Made by a program: the position numbers and the translations under genes. The notes under the pieces were generated by a model, which worked only from the letters and a program-made list of their open reading frames with translations, did not search any database and had not been told where the DNA came from. 64,000 nucleotides of DNA, taken from Candidatus Bathyarchaeota archaeon. Its GTDB lineage: Archaea; Thermoproteota; Bathyarchaeia; Bathyarchaeales; Bathycorpusculaceae. This document shows, piece by piece, positions 38,201 through 47,470 of this stretch. Positions within the stretch are counted from its first letter, which is position 1; each line of letters begins with the position of its first letter. The DNA is taken from contig PLYI01000081.1 of assembly GCA_003151735.1 (NCBI GenBank), positions 1-64,000 on the forward strand. The letters run 5' to 3'.

Positions 38201-40964
38201 ATGAAGTTTCGATGATGGCTTTGTCGGATTTTGGTATACTCGGGGGAATTAGAGATTCTACCTCTTTGCTTTGCTGTTCCCATCTGTTGACAGATTCCTG
38301 CAGTTCCACACCCAAGTTCTTAATCATAGGCGAAGGACTTGTTGAAGCGGTAAGCAGTTTAAGGAGAGCGTCAGGAATCTGAGTTGCCCACGACAGTTTT
38401 TTGATTTCGTCGGTTAAATGTATGGCTTTTTCTGCGCCTAGGAAGTCGGTTCTGGTTTTACGGTAATAATGCCCCAGTAAGGTTTGGACCGTTTCCGCTG
38501 ACTCCTCAATCTTTGAATGCAGTTTTTTGACTTTTCGCGCGTCAATTAGGTCCTGCTGTACTGTTTTTGGGACTTTACCGTCATTTGTTAACCGGGCGAT
38601 CTGTTTTTGGTCGTTGCGGTAGGTTGCATTGAAGATTTTTAGACCACTCTGGTATTCGCCGCTGTACCTTTCAATGAGCCCATCGAGGTCTAACTCGTAA
38701 ATGCCATCACTGTAGGTTTCTCCCAGCCTGCTTTTTATCAAGTTGTGTTCTTGGTAGAGTTGTTTTGCTTTGGAGACGGTTTCTTGGACTTGCTCGAGGT
38801 ATTTGGCATCGAACCATTCTGGCTCTGGTTTTTCTTCAGCAAAGCACAGCAACGCCATGCGGGACAGTTGCTTTAGCTGGGTAATGGTCAAGTCAGCGTT
38901 GTCTAGTCCTAGGAGTGGAGCGAGTGCTTGAGAGTTTTCGCGCCATTTATGAGAAGCCAACTGCGTGGCTCTGACAAAGGCTAATAATTTTTCTCGCTTC
39001 GCTAAGAATTCGCCTTCTTCCACGTTTAGGGCTGGAAGCATCTTGGCTAACGCCGAAATTGCTTGCTGCATCTCCGAGGACCTGTTAAGATCCAACGTGA
39101 ATAGGGATGGCTGGTAGCGTTCCATGAGGTTGGCGCGGGTGTTTTTTATCCAAATGCTCGTATCAAGGTAGGCTTGGGCTTCGCTTAGGAGTTTGTCGAG
39201 GCTATGGTTTGTTAACCAGTGAGCTTCTGGTTTGGGGCTTTCAAAGAGGAGTTTGCTGACGCCAAGGAGCCATTGTATGCGGGCAAAGGTTTCTGCGGGA
39301 AAAACGCCGAGGCGAGCGGAGAATTCTTCAGTTTCAATTTGCAGCCCACGTAGTGTTTCGTTTATGTTTTCAAGTGTTGTGAGGAGTTCGCTACGGATTT
39401 CAAGGTTGTATTTGTCAGCGCGGTAGCCGAGCCACGGAAAATCTGGTTCCCCCACCACCTGCCAAACCTTGCTTAGCTGCGAAACGAGTTCTTCGAGTTC
39501 ACGCATCTTTTGCGGAGTCAATGTTCCCAACTCCGTTAAGCCCACAGGCACAAACGGAACCCTCTCCAAACCGGAGATTATGCTTAGAACTTCGTAGACG
39601 CTGCTTTGCAGGTACGGGCGTTTTTCATGTAAAGCGGTGACGTAGCCGTTTAAGGCTTCGCGGTATTCTGCCATCATCTCGAACTCGTGAGCGGAGGGGA
39701 GTTTACGGGGAATGAGTGTTTCATCTAAGCTGCGTTTTAGTTCCGCTACAACTTGTTGTTTGTTGGCTTTACTGCTGTGAAGTTCAAGACAGAAATGCGC
39801 CAAACCAACCTCGCTTAAACGTTTGTAAACAACTTCAAGCGCCGCCATTTTGTCGCTGACGAAAAGCACGCTTTTGCCGTTAGCAATGCATTCGGCGATG
39901 ATGTTTGCGATGGTCTGACTTTTCCCAGTGCCTGGCGGACCTTTCATAACGAAGCTTTGTCCATGCAGAGCGTATTCGATTGAGACGCGTTGGCTGCTGT
40001 CGGCGTCGAGGACCTGATAGGTTTTTGCCGGCGCCTCAATTTTATCCACGTCTTTCTCGTCGGGTAAGCCGCTTAGGATGAGGTTGTCTTCTTTGATGCC
40101 TGCTATCGCCTTGATAATGGGGTGCTGAATAACTAGGGCAGCGTTGGATTCTAAATCTTTGTAAATGACCAGTTTCTGGAAAGAAAAAAGCCCCAAATCC
40201 GCCGAAAGCTCGGTTTTCCAGCCTAATTCGGCGACGGCTTGGTCAACTAATTTAAAGTAGTCTGCTAATTTTTGTTCTTCCCACTCTTCAGGCAACGGGG
40301 GTAACTCGATTTTGTAGTCGTTTTTCAGTTTAGCCTGCAACGCAGGATTTAGAACGGCTTCGTCTTCAACCGGGGGCACAGAGATGCTGAATGGTTGGCG
40401 GATGGTTTCTCTTGTTAATTCTAAAGGCACAAGAATCAGGGGTGACTGAACATTTTCTTTTGTTTCCGCGTCCACCCAGTTCAAAGTGCCAAAAGCAGCG
40501 TGCAATATGCGGACGCCTCGTTCCATGTAATCGAGAAACGAACGGCTCTGCAGGCTTTTGAGATTCCGTTCAAGGTCCATGCGACTTAAGTTGCCGCTGA
40601 CCAGTTGGTTTGGCCGTTTTGGTTCTTCTGGGATGCTGGCAGCTTTTACTGGGGCTTTTGCTGTTTTGGGTACAAGTTTGGATTTGCCTTTGCCCTTGGC
40701 TTTTGAGCTCTCTGGCGCTTCTGGCTTTTTTGTTTCTGGGGGAGTAAAAAATTCAAGGCGATTTTTCTTTGAAACAAGTGAATCGAAAATTTTTTGTGGG
40801 TCAGGTTGGGTGATTGGCAGATTTCCGCGTTTTGATTTATGGAAGTAAAGCAGGTTGTTCTTTCGGGAGAGGTCAATCAGGCGTGATTTCCAGTCTTCAA
40901 CGCGCTTCATAGGTGATGAAGGTGGAACAGGTTCGAATGATTCAGTCATTAAAGGCACATCCAC
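35280..40964 (-). CDS. DUF4011 - SF1 (Dna2/NAM7-type) helicase - Vsr/DUF559-like nuclease - DUF3320 protein
   Basis: 1894 aa; N-term RLIDLSRKNNLLYF; GPPGTGKSQT Walker A; LVLFDEASQL; NVAVTRAREKVVLI; YRIDIGIVDP...LLGVECDG nuclease core; C-term DUF3320-like domain. Confidence 0.88.
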   Translation of the reverse strand: MDVPLMTESFEPVPPSSPMKRVEDWKSRLIDLSRKNNLLYFHKSKRGNLPITQPDPQKIFDSLVSKKNRLEFFTPPETKKPEAPESSKAKGKGKSKLVPKTAKAPVKAASIPEEPKRPNQLVSGNLSRMDLERNLKSLQSRSFLDYMERGVRILHAAFGTLNWVDAETKENVQSPLILVPLELTRETIRQPFSISVPPVEDEAVLNPALQAKLKNDYKIELPPLPEEWEEQKLADYFKLVDQAVAELGWKTELSADLGLFSFQKLVIYKDLESNAALVIQHPIIKAIAGIKEDNLILSGLPDEKDVDKIEAPAKTYQVLDADSSQRVSIEYALHGQSFVMKGPPGTGKSQTIANIIAECIANGKSVLFVSDKMAALEVVYKRLSEVGLAHFCLELHSSKANKQQVVAELKRSLDETLIPRKLPSAHEFEMMAEYREALNGYVTALHEKRPYLQSSVYEVLSIISGLERVPFVPVGLTELGTLTPQKMRELEELVSQLSKVWQVVGEPDFPWLGYRADKYNLEIRSELLTTLENINETLRGLQIETEEFSARLGVFPAETFARIQWLLGVSKLLFESPKPEAHWLTNHSLDKLLSEAQAYLDTSIWIKNTRANLMERYQPSLFTLDLNRSSEMQQAISALAKMLPALNVEEGEFLAKREKLLAFVRATQLASHKWRENSQALAPLLGLDNADLTITQLKQLSRMALLCFAEEKPEPEWFDAKYLEQVQETVSKAKQLYQEHNLIKSRLGETYSDGIYELDLDGLIERYSGEYQSGLKIFNATYRNDQKQIARLTNDGKVPKTVQQDLIDARKVKKLHSKIEESAETVQTLLGHYYRKTRTDFLGAEKAIHLTDEIKKLSWATQIPDALLKLLTASTSPSPMIKNLGVELQESVNRWEQQSKEVESLIPPSIPKSDKAIIETSLLLVEDWANETEKQLNPLCTLTNQTLTTSKQEPQNYKQLIQDLKNAEDICKKEAQIIGEKVQLQEKFGIRFKELETNWQDIVSVLEWCKKVQAALADIPVPQAFADIAAQGPSAAPSNTELTEQNMASLKVLEEFEKRFESEMKYQNQKLKDLEIKVIGERIQALRDRVDDLQVWIDFKDAKNRFTLRNLDLFFTRLAEQHISAADLGNVFRKSVYQEWINNLYNEDQKLGRFRRENHEQLIADFRKLDQDIIHLTSSMVIEAANSRKPQDILIQAADTEANILLKEAAKKRRLMPIRTLMQKIPNLLVKLKPCLLMSPISVSQFLPPDSKFDLVLFDEASQLVPEDAIGAIYRGKTLVVAGDNKQLPPTSFFQKSLLDDVDWDELSNDDIEVFDSILDECLGIGLPVKTLRWHYRSKHEELIAFSNHRFYDDTMITFPAAKNQSDSLGVKLVHVADGIYDRGGKRNNLNEAEKVADLVFEHFKNYPHKTLGVVTFSIAQMDAIEEAIERRLKEQPDFEPFFKEDRLEGFFVKNLENVQGDERDVIFFSVGYGYDQQGQMTMNFGPLNKPGGERRLNVAVTRAREKVVLITSIHGSDIDKDAQAPGVQTLRTYLDYAEHGPETLSTKTKEGAFDSALDEDVAAEIKKMGYEVVPEVGCSGYRIDIGIVDPVNAGSFLLGVECDGTTYKSSSSARDRDRLREQVLRQLGWRIHRIWSPAWVARRDSEIRRLKDALEQAQKTQLEKDAQKPIIDIKENSAPKTDIQKNTFAGIEKIGVPYKVYPLKATYNPYIKVATAKTTYDSKQKNEFHFPENRENQTKLLAELVQNEGPVHFDYAVERLAAAWGIKQVTPKITHAVKEALNNLIRTQKVVIKGSFLWPTGLKETPIRVPIQGVPESKRKPDYIAPEEVASAMTMVARYALGISDYSLIAETAKVFAINHSSEEVKEVFSEVLKRLVRERKLVCKDDGVITAA

Positions 40965-41066
40965 GAGATACAGGTTAGCACTATTGTATGGATGGTTCTT
41001 TAATACTTACGGTAGCTTAGTAGGCGCCAAAACAATCAATCTTTAATGTTTAGAATGTTAAAAGAG

Positions 41067-41687
41067 TCACTTGATTCTAGATGCACATTCTATTGCATCC
41101 AAAATTACCCGCTTTACACCTTCAATGCCCACTTCCTTGATTTCCAATATCGGAACATTAATTCCTGACTTTTCTAGTTCCTTACGCATTCGATCTATGT
41201 TGCCGCAAGTGTTCAGGAGCACGAAGCCTTTGATGCCGCTGAACATGTTCTCAAACGCTGCCTCGTCAACGCCTTCTTTTAACATCGCCTCCTTGGCATG
41301 CTTGAAGAAGCCTATCATACCCGGACCCATAAACATCAAGTTATGCTCAGAGTCAGCCTCATAGAATTTGCCTTTGCCTCCAAGTTGGCAGTCAATACAG
41401 TTCACGGCATCGACCTTGACAACCCCGTATTCATGGGCTAACTTTTTCATCTCATCATCTTGCCCCAAACAAAGGTCACCATAAACAAGCACCACTTTGC
41501 CCTTGAATTTTTTGAGGGTTTGTTCTAGAACTTTACGCACATTGTTCTCTACCGCCGAATAATCGATGTGGAAGAATTTGCTTACAAAAACCAGTTCTGC
41601 ATCCAAGTCGCCCTGCTTCACTAATTGCTGAATTTCCTCTTTTAGAACACTGCAAGAAACCAGGCAAATCTTCGGTTTTTTGTTCAC
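41067..41687 (-). CDS. DUF1638-like protein
   Basis: 206 aa; CSVLKEEIQQL...VLVYGDLCLG...NCIDCQLGGKGKF. Confidence 0.75.
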   Translation of the reverse strand: MNKKPKICLVSCSVLKEEIQQLVKQGDLDAELVFVSKFFHIDYSAVENNVRKVLEQTLKKFKGKVVLVYGDLCLGQDDEMKKLAHEYGVVKVDAVNCIDCQLGGKGKFYEADSEHNLMFMGPGMIGFFKHAKEAMLKEGVDEAAFENMFSGIKGFVLLNTCGNIDRMRKELEKSGINVPILEIKEVGIEGVKRVILDAIECASRIK

Positions 41688-41956
41688 TTCTATTCAGCTT
41701 CTAAGTGAACCCTAACTATTTGATTGCCAATAAAGTTTTGCGATAATTGAAAAAACAGTTTATTGGCTTTAAAATATATGATTTATTTTAAGCGAGCAAG
41801 TACTAAGCTGGTAGGTGAGGAATACCAGCGAAGTGGTTGGAACGTATTTCCCTCTTTTCCTGAAAAATTGAGGTTTTATTTTCCAGCTATTGAGCGGGAA
41901 AAACTCACCTATATTTTGATTTTTAGGAAAAGTTGGCTCTCGTTTTGCGTATGTTG

Positions 41957-42355
41957 TCAGGGTTTGAAGCAGTATCTTTGCCATTGCGGCCACTGCTGCG
42001 ATGTGCTGCATGTGCCAAAGTCCAACGTTAATTTCATGCCGATTTTTAGGTTTTCTTGCGTTGCGCCCTGAATCATGCCTGGGATTTTTAAGCCGTTTTC
42101 TAATTCCACAATGCCTACAGTGTATGGCGCTATAGATTGAAACTGTTGAGGAGCAACATGAATTACTGTGTACGTAAGCAGTTTGCCTTTGCCTGAGATG
42201 CTGACCCATTCAAATTCTTGTCTGAGGCAGTTGTCACATAAAGGTCGGGGTGGCAAATGGATTTTTCCGCAATTTAAGCATTTTCCAGCCATCAACTTCT
42301 GCTGATCTAAAAACTTGTAGAACTGCTCAATCGTAAAAGGTTCCTTTATGCTCAT
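41957..42355 (-). CDS. DUF35 OB-fold / zinc-ribbon acyl-CoA-associated protein
   Basis: GKCLNCGKIHLPPRPLCDNC ... GKGKLLTYTVIHVAP; adjacent to thiolase. Confidence 0.9.
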   Translation of the reverse strand: MSIKEPFTIEQFYKFLDQQKLMAGKCLNCGKIHLPPRPLCDNCLRQEFEWVSISGKGKLLTYTVIHVAPQQFQSIAPYTVGIVELENGLKIPGMIQGATQENLKIGMKLTLDFGTCSTSQQWPQWQRYCFKP

Positions 42356-43548
42356 TACTGTGCACTCCTGTAAACGTGAACTACCGCTGTAGCTCCTGAC
42401 CCACCAATGTTATGTGTTAAGCCGACTTCTGCGTCTTTCACTTGGCGTTTGCCCGCTTGCCCTGTAAGTTGCAGGTACATTTCATAGACTTGAGCGGTTC
42501 CCGTTGCGCCGACCGGGTGCCCTTTGGCTTTTAAGCCGCCGCTCGTGTTGACTGGAATTCGACCGCCCAGACGTGTTTCGCCGCTTTCAATGAATTTTCC
42601 GCTTTCGCCTATTTTGCAGAAGCCAAGGTCTTCATATGCCATAAGTTCAGCAAATGTGAAGCAGTCGTGGACTTCCGCGAGGTTTACCTGTTTTGGTGTG
42701 ATTTGTGCCATATCGTAGGCTGTTTTCGCCGCGAGTTTTGTTGCATTTAGCGATGTTAGGCTTTTGCGTTGGTATAAACCGATGGTGTCGCTGGCTTGCC
42801 CGCTTCCAAAGATGTGCACGGGCTGATCGGTGTATTTGGCTGCGAGTTCAGGTTTAGTTAAAATAATGCAGCTTGCACCGTCAGTTATCAGGGAGCAATC
42901 ATAGAGTTTTAGTGGCCAAGCAACATAACGTGATGCCATGGCGGTTTCTAAGGTGATTTCTTTTTGCAGGTAAGCTTTCGGGTTGAGGCTTCCATGGTAG
43001 TGGTTTTTGACCGCTACTAAAGCAATCTGCTGCTCCGTTGTGCCATACAAGTGCATATGCGCGGTCGCCATCAACGCAAACAACCCTGGAAAAGTGATGC
43101 CATGCCACTGCTCAAACGGGTAATCAGACGCCATAGCCAAATACTCCGTAACTTCAGCCGTTGTGCGATGCGTCATCTTTTCTACGCCGCCAACCACAAC
43201 TACATCGGCCAAACCAGACAAAACAGCGTAAATCCCTGACCGCAGTGCTGCGCCTGAAGAAGCGCATGCCGCCTCAGTGCGAGTGGCTGGGATACCTGTG
43301 AGTCCTGCCCAGTCTGCAATGACGCTGCCAGTGTGGCCTTGGTGTTCGTAGGCTTCGCCCATGTGTCCGATGAACATTGCTTTGATGTCTTTTTTGGGCT
43401 CCAGTTTGGGGCAGCGGCTGAACGCTTCAGACGCGGCTTGGCTGAAGATTTCTCTTGCAAGTAAGCCTTCGTGTTTGCCGAATTTGGACATACCAGCGCT
43501 GATTATGCTGACGAGTGGTTTCCCATTCAAACCCCATGTACCTCTCAA
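42355..43548 (-). CDS. Thiolase family protein (acetyl-CoA acetyltransferase / SCP-x-like)
   Basis: TEAACASSGAALRSGIYAVLSG; NTSGGLKAKGHPVGATG; LTHNIGGSGATAVVHV; overlaps DUF35 gene by 1 bp. Confidence 0.93.
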   Translation of the reverse strand: MRGTWGLNGKPLVSIISAGMSKFGKHEGLLAREIFSQAASEAFSRCPKLEPKKDIKAMFIGHMGEAYEHQGHTGSVIADWAGLTGIPATRTEAACASSGAALRSGIYAVLSGLADVVVVGGVEKMTHRTTAEVTEYLAMASDYPFEQWHGITFPGLFALMATAHMHLYGTTEQQIALVAVKNHYHGSLNPKAYLQKEITLETAMASRYVAWPLKLYDCSLITDGASCIILTKPELAAKYTDQPVHIFGSGQASDTIGLYQRKSLTSLNATKLAAKTAYDMAQITPKQVNLAEVHDCFTFAELMAYEDLGFCKIGESGKFIESGETRLGGRIPVNTSGGLKAKGHPVGATGTAQVYEMYLQLTGQAGKRQVKDAEVGLTHNIGGSGATAVVHVYRSAQ

Positions 43549-43726
43549 TCGCTATACATTTACGTCAGCCCAGAATAAAAACCACATCATAGTTTCTGCA
43601 TTTGAATGCCTGAATCCTGAGGGGATTCTGAAACTTGCGATAGTTAGACCACAATCACATTTCCTTACGAATTATCTTAGCTTCTCATTTAGTAGGAAAT
43701 ATTAAGATAAAAAGAATTATCAAGGT

Positions 43727-44242
43727 TTGGGTGAGGTGATTTATGTATACAAAAGATATGTAGCCGTAGCTATAATTGTAATTTTGGCTATAGCCGTTCC
43801 TTTATCAATTGCAGCTTTAACGCAGCAACAAAGCTTCACAATAAACGGCACAGGGCACTATCCTGATCCACTTGTTACGCCCGCTCCAACAGCCCCTTTA
43901 AGCCCAACTCCCACGCCCACCCCAACCTCTAACGTGGCATTCACCTTAACGTACCAGAATAGAACCGCAGTTCCCGCAACTTTTTCGTCAGCCCCAAACA
44001 CAATATTCTACCAAACAGATAACGGAGCTTCACCCTTTCTCGAATTAAACATAACTAAGACTGGAAGCCTACCAATGAATGTGTCAATAACTTTCCCAAA
44101 CCCTAACTTACCATCTGGAATGACATACAACTTCTGGAGTGACATGCAGGACACCCGGGGCTTTAGGAACCCAAATGGTAACGAAAGAGCACTGGGAACT
44201 TTAGCTGTAGGTCAATCGGTCGTTGTAAATCTATTTGGTTGA
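43727..44242 (+). CDS. Membrane-anchored secreted protein with Pro/Thr linker
   Basis: N-terminal TM; PAPTAPLSPTPTPTPTSN linker. Confidence 0.6.
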   Translation: MGEVIYVYKRYVAVAIIVILAIAVPLSIAALTQQQSFTINGTGHYPDPLVTPAPTAPLSPTPTPTPTSNVAFTLTYQNRTAVPATFSSAPNTIFYQTDNGASPFLELNITKTGSLPMNVSITFPNPNLPSGMTYNFWSDMQDTRGFRNPNGNERALGTLAVGQSVVVNLFG

Positions 44243-44350
44243 GTTACCGGTAACCATGCGCGGGACGGCTCAGCGTTTAGTTACCGCTTAGATGTGTCTA
44301 CAAACGGCAACTCAAGCATAACTCTCTTTTTTGTGTTTGGCAGGTTTTCT

Positions 44351-44768
44351 CTATTTTGCCGATAGGGTAAATGTGGGCGAAGATATTACATGACTTTTTG
44401 TAGTCCAAAGATTTATTGTGTAGTTTCCAGGGCCCAGTTGAATGCTGCTAAGATCAACTGATATTGTTGCATTTTCGTTGGCTGGCAGGTTGCCCTTGAA
44501 ATGGAGTGATTGTAGCTACAGTATTATGTCCTGAATCTTTAATGGTTACTGTATTTAGAACGATTTCTTTACTGCACATTGATTGCACGTCAAGTAAAAG
44601 CGCGTTGCTGTTGGCACTGTCGAATGAGACCTTTCGCACTAAAGCGTTTTCCGTCATGCTCAAATCAATCGGTTTTCCCAACAGATTCCACGCGCTGGTA
44701 TCAATGATAATGAATGCCACTGCAATCGTGATTATTGAAATAAAGATTATTTTTTTAAGTACACCCAA
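44351..44768 (-). pseudogene. Frameshifted small membrane-anchored protein
   Basis: N-terminal frame MGVLKKIIFISIITIAVAFIIIDTSAW...TVATITPF; continuation LPANENATISVDLSSIQLGPGNYTINLWTTKSHVISSPTFTLSAK* only in another frame. Confidence 0.6.
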
Positions 44769-44908
44769 CTGTCTTACCCCAGAAAAATTATCAGATCAAT
44801 GTTATATTAAACATTACGATTTAATTCATGACTTGACTGTTTGTACAACACAACGACAAAACAAGGACAAGATTTGTCGCCCATAAACTCGCCATCTTGT
44901 TATCTCGA

Positions 44909-44960
44909 CCAGAAAAGGCTAAAAAAACGGAAAAAAGCCCTAAATTCCATTTCTAATAGT
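44909..44960 (-). repeat. Dispersed post-stop T-rich element, copy B (after cbiB)
   Basis: Sense strand ACTATTAGAAATGGAATTTAGGGCTTTTTTCCGTTTTTTTAGCCTTTTCTGG. Confidence 0.75.
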
Positions 44961-44973
44961 TCTGCCTTGAGCG

Positions 44974-45945
44974 CTAGAGCCCTACAACATAGATTCGCAA
45001 CGCTAAAACGGGCACAACCACAACCAACCCAAACAAAACAGCAGTTACCGTCATCACCCGCAGAGCCTTCGGAATATGCTCAGCCGAAATTCCGTGGTCA
45101 TCTCCAAGGATATAGTATCCTTTTTTTTCAAGTTGAATATTCAATGCTCCAGCCATAGCTGAGATGGTGTAGCCTGCGTTAGGGCTTGCAGTTTTATGTT
45201 TGTCGCGCTGCAGAATGCGCATTGATTCTCGCCAGTCCTCATGGAGGAGAAATGATGCGGCAACCACCAGGTAAGCCGTTAACCGCGAGGGAATGTAGTT
45301 TGCGATAGTATCCAGTTTTGCCGAGAACCAGCCGATATTGCGGTTCTCCACGTTCTTGTACCCCACCATCGAATCCAACGTGTTCACAACGCGATAAGCA
45401 AAAGCTCCTGGGACACCGAACAACGCAAAAAAGAAGAACGGCGCAGTTATCCCATCGGTGGTGCTTTCCGCGATGGATTCGACGGCTGCAGAAATAATCT
45501 GACGCTCATTGAGGCTGTTTGGGTCACGCCGCACGATGAAGGGCAACCATTTTCGTGCACCATCCAAATCGTTTTGTTTCAAGGCTTTCGCGATGGGTTT
45601 GGTGTAATGCCCCATCCCCCTTATGGCAAATGTAGCCTTAAACAAGATCGCGCCTGCGACGATGTAGAGTATTTCGCCGTATGGCAGCTGTCTTAGCCAG
45701 AAGAGAAGCAGGAAGACTGGAAGCGCAACCACCAACATGATGAGCAACGCCATTAAGACGCCGTTTGCTTTCTCAACCCGTGGGTTTGAGTTTTTTGATT
45801 TGCGTTTGAGGTACGAAATTATTTTGCCTATGCCGATGGTTGGGTGAATCCTATCAGGGTACTCCCCAAAAACAATATCGATCAAGAAGGCTAACTCAAA
45901 AATCAGGACAGAATCAACAAGCAGTGAAAAGTCAAGCGCAAACAT
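44974..45945 (-). CDS. cbiB: Adenosylcobinamide-phosphate synthase
   Basis: DIVFGEYPDRIHPTIGIGKII; SIAESTTDGITAPFFFFALFGVPGAFAYRVVNTLDSMVGY; PNAGYTISAMAGAL. Confidence 0.95.
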   Translation of the reverse strand: MFALDFSLLVDSVLIFELAFLIDIVFGEYPDRIHPTIGIGKIISYLKRKSKNSNPRVEKANGVLMALLIMLVVALPVFLLLFWLRQLPYGEILYIVAGAILFKATFAIRGMGHYTKPIAKALKQNDLDGARKWLPFIVRRDPNSLNERQIISAAVESIAESTTDGITAPFFFFALFGVPGAFAYRVVNTLDSMVGYKNVENRNIGWFSAKLDTIANYIPSRLTAYLVVAASFLLHEDWRESMRILQRDKHKTASPNAGYTISAMAGALNIQLEKKGYYILGDDHGISAEHIPKALRVMTVTAVLFGLVVVVPVLALRIYVVGL

Positions 45946-45955
45946 AAGTCACGAC

Positions 45956-47086
45956 TCAAATTGCCTTTACTGTACGCTTAAGAGCCTCAATCAACCGTGC
46001 ATTTTCGACATGGGTTTTTACGGCAATTCGAACGTAAAACTCATCCAGCCCTCTAAACGAGGTGCAATCGCGAATCAAAATGCCTTGGCTCAAAAGATTA
46101 TTTTTCAGTTTAGTAGCAGTTAAACCTGATTTGCGGATGTCGATGAAGAAGAAGTTGGCGTCTGGTGCAGAAAACTTGAACGAACCAAATTTCCCCAGTT
46201 CACCCTGCAGCCATGCTTTCTCTTTTTTGATAAGGTCACGCGTAACCCGCAAATGCGCCTCATCCTTCAACGCGGCTACCGCGGCTGCCTGCGCTAGACA
46301 GTTAACGTTCCAAGGAATCTTTGCACAGGATAGCAAATTGATAATTTCTTCACTTGCAATGCCGTAACCAACCCGCAAGCCAGTTAAACCGAAAATCTTG
46401 GTAAAAGATCGTAAAATGAACAGGTTCGGGTACTTGCCGATTTTTCTTATCATTGTAAGGGCTTTTTCGTCTTCAACAAACTCCAAGAAATCCTCGTCGA
46501 GGAAAACAAGGGTGTTCTGCTCCAAAGCCGTCTCAATGATGTTTGTTAGGGTTTCTTTGGGAGTGAGCATGCTGGTTGGGCTGTTTGGGTTGCACAGGAA
46601 AATAATTTTTGCACAAGCCATCTCGAGCTTAAACGCGTCGCGATCAATCGAGAAATCTTTGCCCAATTTAACGAATTTCGGTGTTTCCCCAGTCTTACAA
46701 ACCGCACTTTCGTATTCCCCAAACGTTGGAGCAGGCATAACTGCTTTTTCACCTTTCTTGAGGAAAACCTCAGCAAACAGGTACATGAGTTCTGTTGAGC
46801 CGTTCCCAACAACAACATTGCCTTTGCTTATTCCATAGTGACTGGCGATAACCTGCCTTAGCTCGTTGGAGTTTGAGTCTGGATAAGCTGCAATTTGGTT
46901 GAAGGCTCTTTTGGCGGCGTCAAGAGCTTTTTTTGATGGACCCAGCGGGTTTACGCTTGAACTAAAATCCAAAATCTCCTGCGGCAAAAGTCCACTTTGT
47001 TCTGCGGCACCTAAAATCTCTGCGCCGTGAACGCAGGGCTTTAGATTTTTAACATTATCCCTGACTAGGCTCTCAATGGGCTTCAT
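45956..47086 (-). CDS. cobD: Threonine-phosphate decarboxylase / HisC-like aminotransferase
   Basis: HGAEILGAAEQSGLLPQEILDFSSSVNPLGPSKKAL; PLP Lys region RSFTKIFGLTGLRVGYGI; adjacent to cbiB. Confidence 0.88.
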   Translation of the reverse strand: MKPIESLVRDNVKNLKPCVHGAEILGAAEQSGLLPQEILDFSSSVNPLGPSKKALDAAKRAFNQIAAYPDSNSNELRQVIASHYGISKGNVVVGNGSTELMYLFAEVFLKKGEKAVMPAPTFGEYESAVCKTGETPKFVKLGKDFSIDRDAFKLEMACAKIIFLCNPNSPTSMLTPKETLTNIIETALEQNTLVFLDEDFLEFVEDEKALTMIRKIGKYPNLFILRSFTKIFGLTGLRVGYGIASEEIINLLSCAKIPWNVNCLAQAAAVAALKDEAHLRVTRDLIKKEKAWLQGELGKFGSFKFSAPDANFFFIDIRKSGLTATKLKNNLLSQGILIRDCTSFRGLDEFYVRIAVKTHVENARLIEALKRTVKAI

Positions 47087-47245
47087 GTGGTTTGTTCCTT
47101 CGCTCTGCCGCTAAATGCTATGGTTCTTTTTAACGTAAATCATATAAATGTTTGGTTGGATGTTCCATCCAAAGATTTGTCGGCAAAAGGGTTTTTGAGA
47201 AGCCAAAACAATGGTATAGATGAAAGTTAGAGCAAGGATGATTAG

Positions 47246-47428
47246 ATGAGCGACAAACTAGACAAACACAAAATTCAAGAACTAAAAGAAATGGTCACCA
47301 AAAAACCCGCAAACGAGCCAATAGAGAAGGTTCTCGCTGTCTTCTGCGAACGTCATTCAACCACCATAGGCACATGCAGATACTACTACAACCTCTTAGT
47401 TGAAAAGGGCGAAATCAAAGAAAAATAA
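47246..47428 (+). CDS. Small HTH-like hypothetical protein
   Basis: 60 aa upstream of dph5. Confidence 0.5.
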   Translation: MSDKLDKHKIQELKEMVTKKPANEPIEKVLAVFCERHSTTIGTCRYYYNLLVEKGEIKEK

Positions 47429-47470
47429 CTTTAAGTTTTAAAGCCCCACTTAATTACCAAGGGCTCACAG

